Origin: Temnothorax longispinosus
Lineage: Eukaryota > Arthropoda > Insecta > Hymenoptera > Formicidae
Reading direction: 5' to 3'
Length of the DNA stretch: 64,000 bases
Assembly (NCBI RefSeq): GCF_030848805.1
Contig: NC_092359.1
Span: forward strand, 13,511,091-13,575,090
In this document: positions 1-15,204 of the stretch, piece by piece
Position numbering within the stretch: the first letter of the stretch is position 1
Layout of the letters: every line of letters begins with the position of its first letter
Notes under the pieces: model-generated
Told to the model about the DNA's origin: nothing
Seen by the model: only the letters and a program-made list of their open reading frames with translations
Database searches by the model: none
Made by a program: the position numbers and the translations under genes

Positions 1-3000
1 GATGATAAAACGTACTTCGAGATATCCTCGATCCGAAATAAGAAAGACAAGATCGCAAATCGCAAATTTTACGCTTCAGACTCGTTAAATCAAGAAAATT
101 GCAAGTCATAAATCAATTACTATTATATATATGAAAATAGTTATGTTACGCAAATTAAGGTAATAACTTGTTATAATTAAATTTACTTTGGACAACTTAT
201 AATTAGTATCAGAATTTAGTTAGAGTAGAATCTTATTTATAATCTTATACGCTGCTTATAAAAGACATTTGATGAATCAGAATGGATACACAAATAAAAA
301 ATATGTATTAAAATATAAAAAATACATATAGGAGGTACATCAAGATACATAATAAATTAGATTTTATCCTGAAATCTCACACAAATCATAGTTTATCTGG
401 ACTTTAATCTAGAGATGTTAGAGAAATGATTTAATTAAAATATTTAATATTATTTTTATTTTCAAAGTTTATATTTGAAAAAATCTTCGTTATATGTGGG
501 AAATTTCGATTAAACAAGAGTGCAGTGATTAGATAAACTCGGAGGACTATTGTTACGAGCACTATTATGTGCATAATGATGACTTGAAATTTATAGCAAA
601 GGATCGTATCTGCTTGGTAATTAAAACAGTGTAAATATTATGCTACATGATAATTACATGAAGTAATTTTTAATTTATATAGCGGTTGGGTGACTCAACA
701 AATTCTCTTCTCTCTTCGAAATACGATTTCCGCTTCCTATACACCTAAGTCATTACACGACAAGAAATGTTTATTTTTTACAGACTTGTACCTCCCATTC
801 TCATTCATAAATAAATTTTATACGTTTTTATCCAATGCTTATTTTTCATAAACTTGTACTTCTCGCTGTCATTAAACAAATTCTAATTTTAAATCGGCTC
901 TTCTTTCCGGACTATTTACTGACATTATTTACTGACATAGACCGCCGCGGTTTTGATATGCCCGCGATGACAACATGTTCGTGTTCGCGTAGTATCCGCG
1001 ATATTATACGTATAACTTCCGCGATCGGTCCTTCGATCCCTCAATTGACGGAGTCCAAATAGCGGATAACGGCCGCAATAGGAGTCCGGCGGTACACGCA
1101 GGAAATCCGACGGGGCATCGGCAGTCACGCCCCGCGGCTTTAAACTGTTGGTAGATGTGAGAGCGGTTTGTTTTAGACACGGGTCTAATGCACAAGCAAC
1201 CTGTAATCATCGTTGGGGGAGAACGGACGAGATTGGGCATATATCACGGCAAACGAAACGGATTCGGACCATCCACCGCATATAACAACGTTCCGACATT
1301 CGAGAGGAAATACTTTTCGTTTCTTGCTCTCTAATGATCCCACTCCTCTCTCGAAGGAGAAACGAATATAAGTCTCATTATATTACGTCTTAATTTTATT
1401 TTTGCAACAATCTTTTTAAGTGAGGATATGTATAGAATTTTAGGATAATAAATTTTTTTTATAAATTAACACTTGAAGGAATTAAATAAAATTTATCTTT
1501 TCTTAATTCCAAAATCAGATTTCTCAAGCGTATGTCAAATATGTATGCAATGTGCATATTAGAAATAAAAATTGGAACCAGTGTAATTCGAATAGGCTTT
1601 GTATTCTGCATCTCTGTAACGTCGAAAAGTGCTCCCGCTATTATAGCGATTACGTCGATTTACGTTCGCGGAATCGCTCTGAATATATATTTTTTTCACG
1701 TCTGCGCAGATTTCCGCGAAAGTGCCCGCGTTTCGGAGCCGGCTAGTTCGTGCTGGAACGAGGGTAGAATTCGGCATTCTCTCTCGCCGAGCGAATTATA
1801 CTTTCGGCTACTTTGTGGTTCTACCTGCCTGCGGTTTACGAAACAATCGGCTATTCATTAATGACCTGTCATTAGGAACTTCATGGGCGATTACCCGTGG
1901 TTGCTCGGAAGTCCCGCGCTGAAATCGTCCCGCAATCGGGGGCCCCCGGTTCGTCGATCCTCTTCCTGTCTGCAGAGGAGCCTTGACATTTAGACTCATA
2001 ATCAGTCGCGGCTCCCGAAGTCCTCCTGCGAAGTCCTCTCTTTCGAATCCCTTCGCCTTGGCAATCGAGCTGCCTCTTCCGCAAAACGGTTTACGACATG
2101 ACTCGTCAAACGTTTAGGATACCTTCGTGACTAAGTCGAGCGTTTCTTCGAGCCATCAGAATCATCTGATCATCGCGTGGTCCCTCTCCGTCTTGCATCT
2201 CCTGCTCGCATCTCGGAACTTTATGACGACCGCCGTTCGCAGAATTGCCGTTGCGCAAGATAACGATCGCTTTTTGCGAATATCTCGACGCAAAAAAATT
2301 ACATTTGCTTGAGCGCGAAGATAGTTCCTGTCTCTTAAATTAAAAGATCGTTGTGAAAAAAAATGAAATATATTTAATAAAAAGAAAAATCGTGAGGTAT
2401 ACCATATATTAAATTAGATATTACAAATGTTCATAATTAGTACAAAAGTATATCTCGGGTAAAATTAATTTTTAAAAGATTCTTTAATAAAATCGTTGCG
2501 AGAACGCAATTTTGTTTAAAACTGATATAAATAATTAGCCAAAGGATAAATCATCAACAAGAAAATTAATAAGAAAAGTGAGTCTCGACTCGTTTATCGT
2601 TAGAGACATGCGCGATTGTGAGATAAGGATGAGTTTTAGGTGATAGTTAAAACCGATGAGAGAATTTCACTTAATGTGCAATTAAATTGAGAGATTCGAA
2701 ACTCGCGAGCAGTAACAGCCAGCAACGAGCGAATAAAGATCGGTTCCATCGGTGCGGGCATGAAATCGCCGCGCGATCCGTTCCTTGATAACAATCGAAC
2801 ACGAACAGCGCTTGAGAGACGTTCGTGCCCGCCGCGTACGTACTAATCGTCGAAAGTCCATGCCAGCTGTCTACGGAACTATTAATTTATCTCAGGAGAG
2901 AACCGCTAATTCGTACCCCACGAAGTAAATCCTGGATATCTGCGTTTTCAGATGCGTGCATGGCATTCACGTTATACCCGACTGAGGCCGATTATTCCAA

Positions 3001-5042
3001 GCTCATCGATCACGAGGATCCTCCTCGGAGGATCGACGAGCTCTCTATAAATCGCAATTATACAAAAATGTATTCAGACGCGATGGGATGGCCGCATTTT
3101 GCGAATATTGGAAACATTAAATTTATTAATTATTATTTACTGTTAAATATTAAAGGATGAAATTTGAACCAATACTTTGAGTTAAATAACATTTTGTTAT
3201 TTTTAACTGATATGTGTGTCAAAATTTATTATTTTAACACAAAACAATATTATTTTATCTCAATTATTTTAGTTAAATTAACATTTTTTTTTAGTGAGAG
3301 CAGTGACGACCTATAGATTAAAAATGACTGAAATTGAGTATAATTGGACACTACGAATTTAACAGTGTTAGCTTATTCTTTAGTCTTTTAGTATTGACTC
3401 ATTGGATCTTTGAAAGAAAAACTTCTAAATTTTAAATTTTTTTAAAAGGACCCCGCGCGCGATTTATATGGAAAAAAACAAAAAAGAAACGTTTTCGGTC
3501 AATCTTAAAAAATTGTTTTTAATATGTTGTAGTACTTGTGTCTCTGATGAAAAGTTTTAAATTTCATCAACTTTAGTGAAAGCACGAGTAGAAACCGAAA
3601 ATCGAATCTCCATGCATAGAAGAAATGCAATATAGTATAAATTCAACGAAAATCATGCATACGATTTTTTTAAACTTACAAGGGAACGTTTGGAACTTTT
3701 CCTCATCAATTTTGATGGGCTTTCGATATGTTATAGAGTAGCGGAAAATAACAGCTATACGTATTTTTTTATCGGCTTCGAAGCATGTTTAGGGGTTGAA
3801 ATAACCACTTGAAAGAAATTCCATATATTTGATTACGAGTAAATATCTCTGAAACAGCGAGGTATATAAAAAATGTTCTAGAGTCCTTTTTCTATACATA
3901 GCTTAATATCTCTTCTGCTCGAATTTTCTCCGCTCTTGATATACGTGCGTTTTGACTGCAATTAACATGAACAAAAATTATTTGTTTACTAGGAAATCGT
4001 AGAAGTTCGGAAATTGCGATTGGCAGATGGACCCATCGTGGCCTGAAAGGGTTCGTGCGCTCACGAATCGATCTCTGCATCCCTGGCAATCGTCGAAACT
4101 CCATGCCCCAGCTGTTATCCGAAGAAACTATTAATTTATTCTCTGCCGAGTAAGTCCTAAATACGGTGTAAACGCGCTCGGAGGTATGAGATGCGCGATG
4201 TATAAGTGCCGATCGGCCGATTCGATACACAACGAAGAGGCGCACGATGAGAAAGAAGAGAAAAGACGAAAGCGAAAGAAAGATCGCTGGTAAACCGAAG
4301 AGGCGCGTTGTGTAGCTTGATTGCAGGGTGCCGCACGGTGTTTGCTTTATAAATCATGCCTTGAACCACGAGAGAATGAGAGGAGAATACGGATGCTGCG
4401 CTTGAAACGAAGTATCCTTGTTCGAAGGCAAGCGAGTAAGCTAAAAGGGACGGAAAGAGAAAGAAAGAAGAAAGGGGGGCAGGAGGGGAATTGCGCGATT
4501 GATATCGTTCTGAAATTGGGTTATGATTTATCGAATTTTCAGGGCCAGTCCCTAGAGCGGTGGAGAGTGTCCGATTGAATATCGTGCTGCGTAAGACCCC
4601 AGATAAAGGGTATTTTATTATTACAAATCACCAGGTTGCGTACCAGAACGATGCGCCAGCGAATCGAAACGAAGCCGCGATCCCGTTGATGCTAAGGATG
4701 AAATTATTGACGATAAGAGATCAGTCTCTCACGAAAACATGGCTTCTCTGATGTTCGTTTGTGTATAGAGGTATATGTATCTTAAATATTCGATCAAAGT
4801 ACATTGATGACTACATGACTACTAATTTGTACAGGAAACGAGCATAACTTCTTTTTTTTATGACTCCCTCGGATCATGACTTACAATTTGATTTCTTTTT
4901 TATTTAGTGACTTAGAAATCCTCTATCAGAGCAATTATATTTACGCAAGTCTTTGATTAAAATTATTGCATTTAATCAGAATAATTAACCTTCATTATAC
5001 AAGCTATAATGATCCGAATTAATAATTAAGTGATTAATCCTA
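1..5042. other. Upstream noncoding DNA, no gene seen
   Basis: No reading frame here looks like a protein: all are short, lack recognisable domains and lie in mixed AT-rich sequence. Around 3170-3290 there is a run rich in TTAAC/TGTTA words that resembles the inside of the inverted-repeat elements found later, but I cannot define its ends. About 1700-2330 and 2700-3100 are somewhat richer in CpG than the rest. Confidence 0.6.
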
Positions 5043-5287
5043 GCTTCTCACACTGGGGTGCCTGTAATCGCAGGTAAAATTCTCTAGTTTGCTACTTCGA
5101 GAATTTATCTTTTCTTTACAAGCGAATATTTTCCAAACTACTGTCTTTTTCATATCTTCTTATTCATGGCATATTCCTTGATGTCTGGGGTATCAATGGA
5201 AAAAAGTGACTTAAAATCAGTTGATTTTTTCTTATAGTTTTAGCTAAATATACGACGTGGGGTAGCTTGTACCCCAATGTGGGAAGC
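5043..5287. mobile_element. Candidate MITE-like inverted repeat
   Basis: The left end GCTTCTCACACTGGGGT (5043-5059) matches the reverse complement of the right end ACCCCAATGTGGGAAGC (5271-5287) at 15 of 17 positions. The interior is 211 bp, AT-rich and noncoding. No target duplication is evident. A small non-autonomous DNA transposon is the simplest reading. A similar word (GCACATTGGGGC) recurs near 5679, which may be a fragment of the same family. Confidence 0.45.
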
Positions 5288-8200
5288 CCGTAAAAATTTG
5301 GAAGTGTGGAAAGCTAGGGTTTAAAAATAAAACATTTATAAATTTTTTTAGGTTGCATATTTTTAATAATAAATGCAGTTGTATGAGAAATGTATCAGGA
5401 AATGTATTAGGTGTGAAAAAAACGGTTAGAACAAGAATAAATCGTATTACTATTTTTAGATATTATATACGCATCGTTAGCATTACATTTAAAAATATTT
5501 TAACTGTCATTTTTGTAAATTTGAATGTTTGTGTTGTTTTCTTAAAAAAGCTTCTTCCGACGATCGGTTATGTTAGCCTTTTGAAATAAGCATTTATCAC
5601 TATAATAATAAGACGTCCTCGCAGTTCCGTATACTCGCCGTTTTCATGTCAATTAAGTCGTACGTCAAAGGCAAAAGCGCACATTGGGGCTTAGGAAGCC
5701 TGAGTCAAATCTTTCTTTTTTTTCCGCCATTTAGTTTGATATCGGCGTGGTCCAGTTTCCACTTCGATACTTAGGTAATAATCCGATAATGACGGGCTCC
5801 GTTCGAACGGATTACTTTACTTTTTACTCGCTTATCGCCGCGCGCGCGCAGAGAGAACCAGAACAAACACTCCAACGTGGAAAATGATGATGATGATGAT
5901 GATGATAACCATCATAATGATGATGATGCTCGTAACGATAATGAGCGGTTTTGCGCAACTAGCTCACCAGCGCGCTATAAGTAGGTATGCGTATATGCAT
6001 GCGTTTATTTTTCAATAGTAAACAAAAATTCCAGCGATATCGCCAAGGAGATAACGTCCTCTGTCACTTGAATATATCTTGATCGAATCAAATGATCAAA
6101 TCTTGATGAAATATTTGTAGCGTATATGTATATAGCAACGATTATGGAAATACTGCAAAATAGCTTTTATTAATGGCGAGTAATAATAGAGAATAGAGTA
6201 ATATAATTATGAATATTTAGTTTAATTAATGTATTATTCTTTCTATTTTTTGAATATAATTTAATAATACGTATAGAGCATATGTTATATCAGTTGTTGA
6301 TCCGATATCTTTTTATTCTTTTGCATAAATAAATTATTAATATAGAAAGAAATAAATGTGTCGCTATACTTGTATCAATTGCTAATTAGTTTTTAGCTTC
6401 GATCTATAAATGTATTTACGTAATATTTTCTGTATTTGCGTAATTTTTTACCTCCAGTTGTTACAAAGTCAAATAACAGAATTATTATTTGCTTGCAAAA
6501 TATTTATGATAAAATGCGACAGTTTTGAAACATTTATTCTTTATATAAAAGTGTATCTATCGGAATTTTTAAATCGTCAGGAAACACACGTATATATTTT
6601 TTGCGCATAAATGTTAAAAATTTTCGAGCTTAAATATGTAATTTAAACAATCTGTGTTTACGTTATTTGACAATTGTAGCGATTTCACTAAATTGTGGTT
6701 GTCGGTTATGCTTGATTTAACGAGAAATAAGTGGCTTCCGTCACTTATTTACTCTGGCCCGTGTCCCAGTGTTTACTAAATGCCTGTTTCGATGTAAACG
6801 GTGTCTTTTTAATCGGCTACAATCACGCTGGACCCCACGAAAATTTTTGGTCTCCCGGTTGACTGCCACTGGTATGCCTGGAGGTACCGCCCCCTTGTTT
6901 GAGAAACTAAGAGACGAAACATGCCTGCACGAGTGCCTTCTTTCTTCTCGTTCTTCTTCTCTCATTATTCATTCTTCTTCTCTTTCCGTCGCGTTTGGTT
7001 CTCCCTCTCTTCCTCTCTCGCTTCTCTTCGTTCTCTCTTCTCTCATCGCCTTAAAGAATGGGGTTCACCCGTTTCTCCGTTCCCTCTTCGTCGTCCCCCT
7101 TTCTCTTGCGCAGCATCGTCTCTCTCGAGCACACGCAACCCCCTCGACCACCTTCCTCGTCGATGGAAGGTGTGCTGGTTGGCAAGGTGGCCAGTAGTTA
7201 GCACTCCATTACACATGGTTACCTATATCATCAGAGCACGCCAGCCACACGATTTGCTCTCCGGACCCTATGGATATTCATGGGTCGTAAGTAACGCGTT
7301 TCGTGGTCGTATCGTGCGGATACGAGCGAGGAATATCGGCGACACGAATATCGGCTAACGATAATCGATCGCAGTGGGCGAAGGTATCAATGGTTCGCGA
7401 GGTTCACGCAAATTGCGATATATTGGTGAAATAAAATAATGTTTCGATAGAAATTGAGACACAAAAAATATTAACTGTGTGTTTTAAGCGATTTTAACGG
7501 AATGTTGAGTAAGCAGATTTATATTCAAGTATATGACTACAAAGCTCTGCGCATTATGTAATTGCTTACGAGGGGTGCTCTCATTAGCCTAATTATTTCT
7601 CTTATATATGCAATATTTGAGAGGTACGTTCGTTATTTCGACCTTGCGGCTAGAATAATTAAAGCTCATCAAGATGTAACGCCGTGAGCATCAAGAAGGT
7701 ATTTGCCCAAATTGCCATATAATTGCTCTGCCGGACACGTTATGGTTATAACATAAATATAGGCTATTAGATATAATAGCTCTCCATCTAATTAAAAATG
7801 ATTGCACGGTATCATAGGTGGACGGGTATATATAAAAGAATGAGGAGATCTATTTGAATTATGATTAAAATTAAAAATTATACAATCTTGGAAGCCGAGT
7901 TGTGCCGGACGTCTCGGTGCCGCATGCCGACGAATCGTTTTATCTCGAAAACGGAGCTAATTGCGAATGTAATTAACACCGCCGAGTGACGTAACATCCC
8001 GCGCCGCTCTCGACTTATGGATATTCATGAGCAATAAGTGACGTGAAGGATGTTGTTCTTCCAAGTCCTACACTGCGCGCTCTTTAACGTAACGCCGCGA
8101 ACGTAATTGAAGTCTAGTGGGCGATAATGATCTGGATATTTGCATAAACGCGAAAAACTCATTCGTATAACGCGTAATGAGTTTAGAGGGAAAAATCGAT

Positions 8201-10840
8201 GTCAGAGCACTATAACGCGTGAAAAAATGAACGACGTAACATAACTTAAAAGTCGGCAAAATTATATTCATCGCGATTACACGCGATGCTTTGGAAACAT
8301 CCTATAAACTTTGTATAAATCTTTGCACTTGTCATTAATACATTGAAGTTGACTTACAAAAATATTGAGAATAATTGCACAATTATAGTCCCGATAGCTC
8401 ATTAAATTACAGAAATTTAATTATTTTTAATGTAATTAGAAATTTTTATTAGGAGAGACTATAAATATAAAAAATACATGAATTATTTACATATATAATA
8501 AATTATATATATATGTATAATAATAAATACAATATAAATATATATATGTATTTTATACATAATATATTTTTTTTAACATTAAGAAAAATTATTATTTTAG
8601 TAAAACGTATTATATAATGTTATTAACTAAATAATCTTTATCTCGCATATTGAGATGCATGTAATGACGATCGAGCTTTCATCTCGCGCTTCCCTCGAAT
8701 CTGTGAGCGAAGAGGATCGTTTTTCTCACGATCGGTCGGTCGATCAGCTGCACCTCGGGCTTCCGCCTTCTCTCGCGCGCGCGTAAATCCGCGCCTCCCG
8801 TGTTTTTAAACGGGCGTGCAGAAATATCAAGTGCGAACACGGCCGATCAATTTGCCCTAAAGAGCCGTTAATTTTCGGTCGATGCACTCCCACTATCTTC
8901 GTGCCCGTCGAAAATTATATTCAAGCCGGCGATATACGAGATGAGGCGGTGGGGCCCCGTTCTGCCAAGGGGCCCCACGAGAGGAGGTCCACGACTCACA
9001 TAATAAGGCCGATCGGGCCTCTTTAATGAGGCATAATGGCCCCGGCAAGTATGCGTAATCGTCGATGATGGCCTCGAACACGATTCCATCGCGTTTTTCC
9101 AATCTTCCCCTCGGCTCGTCCTGCATGCCCTTTGCGCGTTCCGCACATCCGCGTGCACGGTGCGCGAGGTACAGTGTATAAAATAATAAGCGTCATGGCG
9201 ACATACATGCCGCATGCATAATAGATTGTTTTACCGTGGCCACTTAACGGTTAAGTCTTTCTGGACTTTTAGGCGTGCATGTGTTACGTACATGTATACA
9301 TATTTTTGTAACGTAAAAAAATATATATGCACATATTTTTTAAGTTAAACACGTATAATGTGTCGTAAACGCAAAATGACTGATTATCATAATGCGCCTC
9401 ATAATATGGCCTCCCGGTGGCTTCTTACGGATCGCCGTAAAATTGCGTTTCACCATAAATGGTCGGGTTTTAACTTTTTCTTTCATGAACCACCTGTGGT
9501 TCAGTACGCGGAGCTTTCTCACAAACAAAATAGAGTTCTCGCACGGCGCCTATTGTCGCTTATCCTGTCAATAATTGCGCTCGTGTAGCGCAATTCGGTG
9601 GATCTTCCGCGCAGTTTGTCGCGCGGTCACTTAAACTTATTTACTTACCGAGGCAAAACGATGCGCAGCCTCGTTTTATACCCATCTTTTCCCCCGAGCT
9701 TGCGAATCAATTTAATCGAGCCGTCGGTCGTTCCAAGAAAATCATAGGTGCCGGCCGGTTATTTAAGATACGGGGGACCGGGGACCGCGATCGTCAGTGG
9801 TTCTCAGCCTTGTTGAAATTCCATCTGCGCATTCGATATAGCGTATTCACTGCTGTCAGTTTGAATTCTTCAATACGCTAATATTGATTCGTCTGTCGAA
9901 TATCCAATCCAATATTTTCATTTAAGTCAAACGTTTTCTTCACCACTGGATGCGCAAATAATTCTCCTTTTATAAAATAATTTTTTTTTTCAATAAAATG
10001 TCGAGAGACTCGGTGAGATTCTTGCTAACAAAAATAGTTTTACTTTATATACAAATTATATTTTATATCAACTTTGTTATTTATCTAAAAATGTTTTTTT
10101 TGATTTATCTTCGAACTAATTCTAGTATGATTTGAAGTAATCTTAGTGCGCCTGGAGGTTGTAAGGAAGAAGCTAGCGATCAAGACCAGTTTGAAAAACA
10201 GCCGAACGCGATCGATCTGTCGTGCTACGATCGTAAAAGACAACGTGAGCGGATCTTGAAAGGTATAACCGATCTCGCGCGTAGTACCTGCGGGTAGAAA
10301 ACCCCTTCAGTGCCGCGTCCGAGATTTCTTATTAAGGGCGATTAGCCTGAAAGTGGGCAGATTAAGTGGATGCACGTATAGCGGGGCCTCGCCTATATAA
10401 GTGGACGGTAATTGAATGTCAGCGTAACCTCGGTGCTCCTTTTGTGCACAGCTCTTATCCTCCGAAACGAATAAAGTACAGCCGTGCGTTAGCTGGATCG
10501 TCCGGTATCCGCTATCCTCGCGCAAATCCGCGCAGGGATCGCGACCTCTCGCAAAAATGCCGTCCGTTATCTAAGCGCTCCTTCAGGTTCACGAAAAGGG
10601 CAAGGAGTTATTTTTAACGTTCCGCGAACAGCGGCACGGTGACAACGGTCAAGCTTAGGTTGAAGTTTCTAGCCCTCTATATCTTGCAACAAATGTAAAA
10701 GAGAAGCACTTCGAGACCGACCTTAATTTTTACTTCTCAGTATTAGAAAGGTAAATAAGTTTAATCTTACTATTTTTGGAAGTTATTTTAATCGAGATTT
10801 ATACTAATTTATAAAATACACAATTATAATTTACAATCAA
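5288..10840. other. Noncoding DNA with low-complexity tracts
   Basis: No gene is recognised. Besides the GAT microsatellite, it holds a pyrimidine-rich tract (about 6925-7160) that makes Ser/Phe/Leu-rich chance frames, and a very AT-rich stretch (about 8470-8580) dominated by TATA words. CpG-rich DNA near 8690-9200 has no coding signal I can defend. Confidence 0.55.
5883..5935. repeat. (GAT/ATG)n microsatellite
   Basis: A trinucleotide GAT run, interrupted by a short ACCATCATA segment, then more ATG units. It is noncoding. Confidence 0.85.
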
Positions 10841-10895
10841 TTAGAAAAGGTCTATTTACGGTCCAGGTTGAATTTTGGTAGTCTAATAATAATAT
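10841..10895 (+). repeat. Interspersed repeat, copy A
   Basis: The segment contains TTTACGGTCCAGGTTG followed by TTTTGGTAGTCTAATAATAA. Copy B lies about 470 bp downstream (11313-11365) and copy C in intron 1 (36307-36350). The shared block is about 40-50 bp, with a shared AT-rich leader (CAATCA, then AGAAAAG) in copies A and B. The family is unknown. A and B flank a tRNA-like element, so they may be parts of one composite repeat. Confidence 0.6.
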
Positions 10896-11090
10896 TTCTG
10901 TGTAAATTTTGTGTACTTTTTTCCAAACTCAATAAGCTGCATGCACACTGATATTTTGTCGATATTAAAAACATAGCTTCTTGTTGGAACAGTAAATTCA
11001 CATATTTAAATCAATAATTGATTTAACTTTTTGATGTTAATAAGAATCCTTATTAAATCACTATAAAACATTTATTACGAAATATATCAT

Positions 11091-11168
11091 TCCAGCCAGG
11101 GTTCGAACCTGGACCTTCCTACATTCCATGAAGGACGGTCTTTTACTAATTCGATCACTAAGCCATGT
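11091..11168 (-). repeat. tRNA-like (SINE-type) sequence
   Basis: On the minus strand there is a box A-like stretch (TGGCTTAGTGATCGA) and, about 45 bases later, a box B with a perfect T arm: CCAGG, loop TTCGAAC, CCTGG. The acceptor stem does not pair and the anticodon arm is irregular, so this is not a functional tRNA. A tRNA-derived SINE head or tRNA pseudogene is likely. It lies between two copies of another interspersed repeat. Confidence 0.5.
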
Positions 11169-11249
11169 GATATGATATTTATCGCAATAACCGATTAATT
11201 AAATAATAGGAAGAACATCTTCAGACGATGTATATAAACGATAATAAGT

Positions 11250-11310
11250 GAAACAGAACTGATATACAATCAATATGATATACAATCAATATATGATATA
11301 CAATAAATTA
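11250..11310. repeat. Short tandem repeat GATATACAATCAATAT
   Basis: Three imperfect units of GATATACAATCAATAT or GATATACAATAAATT in tandem, directly next to the interspersed repeat copy B. Confidence 0.6.
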
Positions 11311-11312
11311 TA

Positions 11313-11365
11313 CAGAAAAGATTATTTACGGTCCAGGTTGGATCTTGGTAGCCTAATAATAATAA
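11313..11365 (+). repeat. Interspersed repeat, copy B
   Basis: It contains TTTACGGTCCAGGTTGGATC and then TTGGTAGCCTAATAATAATA, nearly identical to copy A at 10841-10895 in the same orientation. A run of AAT/ATA units follows. Confidence 0.6.
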
Positions 11366-11862
11366 TAATTTATTATTTATACTCTACTCATGGTGTAAAG
11401 AAAGTACTCTACTTAATCAATGTTTAACTAATTGATGAGATTCGCGCGCGCAGTTTCTTCAAACGCGAGATTGAACGGAGGCGTGAGTTGTGATTTTTCA
11501 ACGCGACTTTAAATAAAAGTTTCTAACGTTTAAGTGCAGACTCGTTCACCTTTCTCACAGTCCGAGAGCGATGAAAACCAAGAGCGACGCTTTTGAGACT
11601 TCTTTGGGACGAGTCAACGGTTCTCGACGGTTTCATTATGCCGACATTACAAGCTTATTATAATTTCATCGGACGCGCGCAATACATACAATGTGCAGTA
11701 AAGTACGCGCGTCCAGGCCGAGACAGCGGGGCCCCGGTAGACGTTTCGGGGTTCACAAAAGTGCCCTCGCTTTTCACGGCCAGGCCGGCCGTTGCTCGGC
11801 GAATAAATGGCCTGATTAAGCACGCCATTTTGCCTGTAATGCAATCCTTAAGCATGTCGAGA

Positions 11863-13962
<2,100 letters not shown>

Positions 13963-14940
13963 AGAAACGGTCAATCTTTAGAAAAAGTTACACAGCTTAG
14001 ATCAATTCTATCTTGACATATGTTTAATATTGTACAAGGACTCATTCCTGAGTAACTTTGCCTTGACAACTATATAGATGGCGGTCTCTTATAGTATATT
14101 TCGGAGATATTTTAAGTCCAAGTTCAGTAATTTTTAAACAATGTTCAAAGCATGTAAAAAAGCAATTAAGAAATATATATATAATCTTGACTATATAATT
14201 AAGATAATAATTACGAGTAATTTTAAAAAGATTGTAGTCGTTATTCATTATTTATTTAAAAATTTTTGAACAAATAAAGTTGATTTAAATGAATGTTAAA
14301 TGTGATAACTTCAGCTTTACCGAGTATTACGACGTTGCATATTTGCATATTTAAGTAAATGTGTAGGCGGGGGAGAAGCTCTGCCGCTTTCCTGCACCCC
14401 TATATCATGAAATTATCGCCGAACACAAATCTAATTTTAGTTTTAAACTAAAAATTAGCTCCGTTTCTCTCTTTCCCGCCCATGCATTTACTTTGTAATA
14501 AATATAAAAACAGTAATTCAGGTGGTATGCTTTCAATTTGGAAGTCAAAACTGTATCGGTAACGCGTTAAGTAAAGCGTACTAACAACCCAAACAGCACG
14601 CATGTTTAAAAGACATCGTAAAGACATCTTTAAGACATCTTTATGGCGCTTTTTAAACATGCGTAAACTGTCTGGGAAGTAACATAACAACAAAAGAAAC
14701 GTAAACTTTTTATTTCTTATTGTTTTTGTGTATAATACATGTATATTACGAGGAAATAACATTCTAGAACGTTTTATAATTATCAATTTTAATTATATAT
14801 TTTGAACTTAAATATATCTCAAAAACTACAAAAGACCGCCACTTATAAATTGTTAAAGCAAAATTATTCAGGAATAAAACTCTCTATAACATATAATCAA
14901 GATCAAAGTTATCCGAGTTGTGTATAACTTATACTTTCAT
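13963..14940. mobile_element. Non-autonomous inverted-repeat transposon, family 1, copy 1
   Basis: The left arm (about 13963-14110: AAGTTACACAGC, CTTGACATATG, CATTCCTGAGTAA, TGGCGGTCTCTTATAG) is mirrored by the right arm (about 14815-14940) with GTGGCGGTCTTTTGTAG, TTATTCCTGAATAA and GTTATACACAAC on the opposite strand. The arms are over 100 bp and imperfect. A second copy with the same arms lies at 18247-19656, and both share an internal block (TATTTAAGTAAATG, then a C-rich segment ending in GCACCCC). There is no transposase frame. A smaller MITE (14588-14676) sits inside. Confidence 0.7.
14588..14676. mobile_element. Small MITE nested in family 1 copy
   Basis: The ends CCCAAACAG-CACGCATGTTTAAA and TTTAAACATGCG-TAAACTGTCTGGG are inverted repeats. 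The interior repeats AGACATCTT-like words. Total length is about 89 bp. It lies inside the 13963-14940 element, so it inserted later. Confidence 0.6.
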
Positions 14941-15061
14941 TACATTACGATAACATGCAAAAAATAAAACATCTAAGCTGTAGTTCATATCTGAACTTTA
15001 AATTAATTGAAATAATTGTTTTTGTTTTTCTTATTTTCTACAGAGAGGCATCTTTCTCTAA

Positions 15062-15201
15062 GGGCCGGTTGTTCCTACCTGTTAGTAAACTAACTAATAG
15101 TTAAATCATATGTATGTCTTTGTTTTTCCTTTAAATTAGACAAAGATAGACATATGATTTAACTATTAGTTAGCTTACCAATAGGTTGGAACAACCGGCC
15201 C
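15062..15201. mobile_element. MITE with TAA target duplication (Harbinger-like)
   Basis: This is a 140 bp hairpin. GGGCCGGTTGTTCC at the left end is the exact reverse complement of GGAACAACCGGCCC at the right. The arms continue inward (AACTAATAGTTAAATCATATG and its mirror). TAA stands on both sides (15059-15061 and 15202-15204), the 3-bp TWA duplication typical of PIF/Harbinger elements. It is noncoding and must have been mobilised in trans. Confidence 0.8.
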
Positions 15202-15204
15202 TAA

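Noticed and set aside
6769..7358. Two overlapping frames of about 145 residues, Ser/Phe-rich
   Set aside because: They are products of a pyrimidine-rich low-complexity tract in two frames.
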